In this document: piece after piece, positions 61,623 to 64,000 of the stretch
Position numbering within the stretch: the first letter of the stretch is position 1
How the letters are laid out: the number at the start of each line of letters is the position of its first letter
Made by a program: the position numbers and the translations under genes
Source: Planctomycetia bacterium
GTDB lineage: Bacteria; Planctomycetota; Planctomycetia; Pirellulales; UBA1268
Assembly (NCBI GenBank): GCA_026401035.1
Contig: JAPLNR010000053.1
Span: 1-64,000, forward strand
Length of the DNA: 64,000 bases
Direction: 5' to 3'
The notes under the pieces: generated by a model
The model's database searches: none
Told to the model about the DNA's origin: nothing
Seen by the model: only the letters and a program-made list of their open reading frames with translations

Positions 61623-62114
61623 ATGAGTGAGAATGATGTGCATCCTTCCGTCGCGATCACGTTCGACTGCACGCCGCTCCGCGGTGTGCCGCGGCTCGAC
61701 ATTCCGCTCGACGCCTCGCCGGTGTTTCGGGCCCGGCTCGAACGGATGCAGCGGGCCGTTGCCAGCCACGGCACCCGCAACGCCTATTATCTCACGAATG
61801 CCCGCTGTCGGTTTCACTTCACCAACGACCCGGCCATTGGCTGGGTGCAGTTCACGTTCGAGGGCACGCTCCTGACCGACGAACTCGATCGCAAGACGGT
61901 CGGCAGCGATCTCGACATCCGGCTCGAAAAGGAGACCTGCGACTGGCTCACGCAGCCGGCCGTGCAGTGGCTCACGCTCTCGGTGAAGCATGCGGTGGAG
62001 GTGGAGTTTGACCGCTACATCGCCGCGGGCGATCTCTCGCGGGCCCTCGAGCGGCTCGCCCGTGAGCAGGCCGCCAGCGACGCCGCCGGCGGCTTCCTCG
62101 GCATGAACCTGTAG
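61623..62114 (+). CDS. Conserved-looking hypothetical protein
   Basis: A 163-residue cytoplasmic protein, divergent from apbE with only 18 bases between the starts. ITFDCTPLRGVPRLDIPLDA, SHGTRNAYYLTNARCRFHFT and IGWVQFTFEGTLLTDELDRK suggest a beta-rich fold. I recognise no family. Its TAG stop begins copy 2 of the 186-bp repeat. Confidence 0.65.
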   Translation: MSENDVHPSVAITFDCTPLRGVPRLDIPLDASPVFRARLERMQRAVASHGTRNAYYLTNARCRFHFTNDPAIGWVQFTFEGTLLTDELDRKTVGSDLDIRLEKETCDWLTQPAVQWLTLSVKHAVEVEFDRYIAAGDLSRALERLAREQAASDAAGGFLGMNL

Positions 62115-62297
62115 GACAGGCTTCAGCCTGTCATCTTCTTGCATGAGCCGGCTGGCCGTATTGTTCGCCGGCGGTGACATGCTCGGAGCCGCGGAAATTG
62201 CTACAGGAGGCCCGTGGACGATGGCGAATCGTCCGTGAGTCGCAATTGTCTGCGTCTCCTGCGCGTGCCCCCGACCGCCTCCTCAGCATCGGGAGTC
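62112..62297. repeat. 186-bp dispersed repeat, copy 2
   Basis: Matches 33883-34068 over its full length. It starts with the palindrome GACAGGCTTCAGCCTGTC (62115-62132) and lies between convergent genes, like copy 1. GGACGAT (62217-62223) can pair with ATCGTCC after a short loop, nested inside AATTGC / GCAATT. Confidence 0.88.
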
Positions 62298-62351
62298 GCA
62301 GGTCTTAAAAGTCGGACAGGCTTCCGCCGACCGCCTCCCCAGAGAGCAGCG

Positions 62352-63338
62352 TCACCAGCGGTGATGCACGAGCGGCCGGATGGCTTCGTCGTAGATCACT
62401 TGCACCGCGGCCAGCGTGTCGGCGTCGAGTGGCCCGAGATCGGAGGCCCGGGCGTTGTCCTCCACCTGCGACGGCCGCCGCGCGCCGGGGATCACGCACG
62501 ACACCGCCTCGAACGACAGGATCCACTTGAGCGCGAATTCCGCGAGCGTGGCCCCCCGCGGCACGAGGGATTTCAGCCGTTCGACGGCCGCAAGGCCCAC
62601 CTCATAATCGACACCCGAAAAGGTCTCCCCCTTGTCGAACATCGCGCCCTCGCGATTGAACGCCCGGTGGTCCCCCGCCGCAAACTCGCTCTGCTGAGAA
62701 AACTTGCCGCTCAAGAGGCCGCTCGCCAGCGGCACCCGCGCGATCACGGCCACCTGCCGCCGCAGCGCCTCCTCGAAGAAGAGCTGCGCAGGCCGCAGCC
62801 GGAAGAGATTGAATATGATCTGTACAGACTGCACGTTTGGAAATTCGATCGCCTTGAGCGCCTCCTCCACCCTTTCGACGCTCACGCCGTAGAAGCGGAT
62901 CTTTCCGGCCGTCACCAGATTATCGAGCGCCTGGAAGACTTCGGGCCGGTAGTAGACCTCGGTCGGCGGGCAGTGGAGCTGCAGGAGGTCGAGCCGTTCC
63001 ATCTCGAGGTTCTGCAGGCTGCGATCGACGAATGCCCGGAGGTTTTCCGCCGAATAACCCGCCGCGGTGTGCGGGTTGAGCCGGCGGCCCGCCTTCGTGG
63101 CCACGTAGAACGGCTCCTTCCGCTCGCGGCGCAGGCGGGCGATGAGCCGCTCGGAAAGGCCGTCGCCGTAGACGTCGGCCGTGTCAAAAAAATTGATGCC
63201 GCAATCGAGGGCCGTGTGGAGGGCGGCCATCGATTCGGTGTCGTCGGCACCGCCCCACTGGCCGCCGCCGATGCCCCAGGCGCCGAAGCCAATTTCGGAA
63301 ACCTGCCAGCCCGTCCGTCCGAAGGTGCGTGTTTTCAT
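62352..63338 (-). CDS. Aldo/keto reductase
   Basis: A 328-residue NADPH-dependent oxidoreductase. FFDTADVYGDGLSERLIARL (Asp, Tyr), FYVATKAG (Lys) and DLLQLHCPP (His) give the catalytic tetrad; VIPGARRPSQVEDNARASDL binds the cofactor. ATG 63338 starts at the conserved MKTRTFGRTGWQVSEIGFGA. Substrate cannot be predicted. Confidence 0.93.
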   Translation of the reverse strand: MKTRTFGRTGWQVSEIGFGAWGIGGGQWGGADDTESMAALHTALDCGINFFDTADVYGDGLSERLIARLRRERKEPFYVATKAGRRLNPHTAAGYSAENLRAFVDRSLQNLEMERLDLLQLHCPPTEVYYRPEVFQALDNLVTAGKIRFYGVSVERVEEALKAIEFPNVQSVQIIFNLFRLRPAQLFFEEALRRQVAVIARVPLASGLLSGKFSQQSEFAAGDHRAFNREGAMFDKGETFSGVDYEVGLAAVERLKSLVPRGATLAEFALKWILSFEAVSCVIPGARRPSQVEDNARASDLGPLDADTLAAVQVIYDEAIRPLVHHRW

Positions 63339-63379
63339 GCCGAGCAGTGTTGCCGAGAACCGCCTACACTTCCAGCAGC

Positions 63380-64000
63380 ATGCATGCCGACGCACATTCT
63401 TCCGCTGACTCCCGCTGGTGGCACGACCGCCGCGCGTGGCCGCTGGCCATCGTCGGCCTGATCCTCGTCGCCAGCGGCCTGGCACACGCGGCTGTCTGGG
63501 CGGCGGTCGGTGGCCCCTGGGAGGGGCCTGTGACCTGGCGGAAGCCGATCCTCTTCGGCATCTCCGGTGGTCTCACGTGCCTGTCCGCGGGCTGGGTCTG
63601 GTCGCAGCTGCCGTGGCGGCGCGGTGATGGCTGGCTGGCGGCGGCCACGGCCTGGGCGCTGCTCATCGAGGTCGGGCTGATCGACCTGCAGCGGTGGCGG
63701 GGAGTGGCCAGCCACTTCAACCGGCAGACGCCGCTCGACTCGTTTCTTTATGACCTGATGGGAGGATTGATCCTCTTTGTGACGCTCGTCATCCTCGACC
63801 TCACGATCCGTTTCTTCCGGCAGCCAACGCCGCTCCCCGCCGACATGCTCTTGGCCGCCCGCGCGGGGCTCGTGCTCCTCGCGATCTCCTGCCTGCTCGG
63901 CATCTGGATCAGCGCGTACGGCGACCTGCGGGTGGCCGCGGGCCTGTCGCCCGAGATCTATGGTGAGGCCGGGGTGGTGAAGTTTCCGCACGGCGTCGTG
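63380..64000 (+). CDS. Polytopic membrane protein, 5' part
   Basis: An open frame from ATG 63380 to the end of the window (207 codons, no stop). Hydrophobic segments: WPLAIVGLILVASGLAHAAV, ILFGISGGLTCLSAGWVW, GWLAAATAWALLIEVGLI, LMGGLILFVTLVILDL and LLAARAGLVLLAISCLLGIW. GPVTWRKPILFGIS resembles sequences near the N-terminus of uncharacterised bacterial membrane proteins. It is divergent from the aldo/keto reductase gene with 41 bases between starts. Confidence 0.6.
   Translation, partial: MHADAHSSADSRWWHDRRAWPLAIVGLILVASGLAHAAVWAAVGGPWEGPVTWRKPILFGISGGLTCLSAGWVWSQLPWRRGDGWLAAATAWALLIEVGLIDLQRWRGVASHFNRQTPLDSFLYDLMGGLILFVTLVILDLTIRFFRQPTPLPADMLLAARAGLVLLAISCLLGIWISAYGDLRVAAGLSPEIYGEAGVVKFPHGVV

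Overview
The window looks like a chromosomal segment of a planctomycete (class Planctomycetia, probably a Pirellulales-type bacterium). It is GC-rich throughout and carries family hallmarks: a DUF1501 protein next to a PSCyt1/DUF1549/DUF1553 protein, a Cys-rich YTV-like repeat protein, a PEP-CTERM protein, DUF3299 and DUF4239 proteins, many small lipoproteins with Gly/Pro/Cys-rich bodies, and IS91-type transposon debris. This assignment rests on family content, not on a marker-gene comparison.

Layout. 1-522 is the 3' end of a Cys-rich repeat gene with a strong terminator. 1400-11872 is a surface-polysaccharide region: a strikingly AT-rich GT-C glycosyltransferase, a GT2, a FAD-dependent UDP-galactopyranose-mutase-like protein, then a minus-strand run (NeuD-type acyltransferase, a frameshifted gene, WbqC, a broken Trm112-like gene, a five-bladed-propeller protein, a DegT aminotransferase) and a second GT2. 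It is patched with insertion-sequence scars and flanked by two same-orientation PEP-CTERM paralogues, one degraded (725-945) and one nearly intact (11781-12635). 13044-20587 is ordinary housekeeping and secreted protein territory (RdgB, GT-B, parvulin, ScpB, an extremely acidic Asp/Glu protein, an M28 peptidase with PDZ).

20740-25700 is a small decayed genomic island. tRNA-Ser(GCT) is its attachment site: the tRNA 3' end plus flank (20813-20856) is repeated at 25657-25700. Between the repeats lie an integrase fragment fused to a nucleotidyltransferase, an IS91-type element with its catalytic core deleted and long inverted ends, a MNT/HEPN toxin-antitoxin pair and a serine recombinase remnant. 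Beyond it are a broken RelE-like gene, an NhaR-type LysR regulator, a ribosome-hibernation-factor-like protein and a P-type ATPase remnant.

28087-47610 holds the DUF1501/PSCyt1 pair, a sugar epimerase, a hydrolase, the translation cluster ffh-rpsP-trmD-rplS-yraN (no rimM), App1, a 29-residue basic protein, panB with an FHA gene, tRNA-Gly(GCC), and tig-clpP-clpP. gapA follows on the minus strand. 48919-57980 is a nine-gene plus-strand run: a LolD-like ATPase and FtsX/MacB-like permease, two paralogous secreted ACPFC-motif proteins bracketing two DUF3299 proteins, a DUF4239 membrane protein, an orphan UrtA-like binding protein and an AIM24-like protein. This is the best candidate here for an uncharacterised multi-gene system. 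The window ends with TolC, ApbE, a hypothetical protein, an aldo/keto reductase and a partial membrane protein.

Two repeat families stand out. Short palindromes (core GACAGGCTTCAGCCTGTC) sit between four pairs of convergent genes and in five genes directly abut or supply the stop codon. A 186-bp repeat occurs at 33883-34068 and 62112-62297, each time attached to one of these palindromes.
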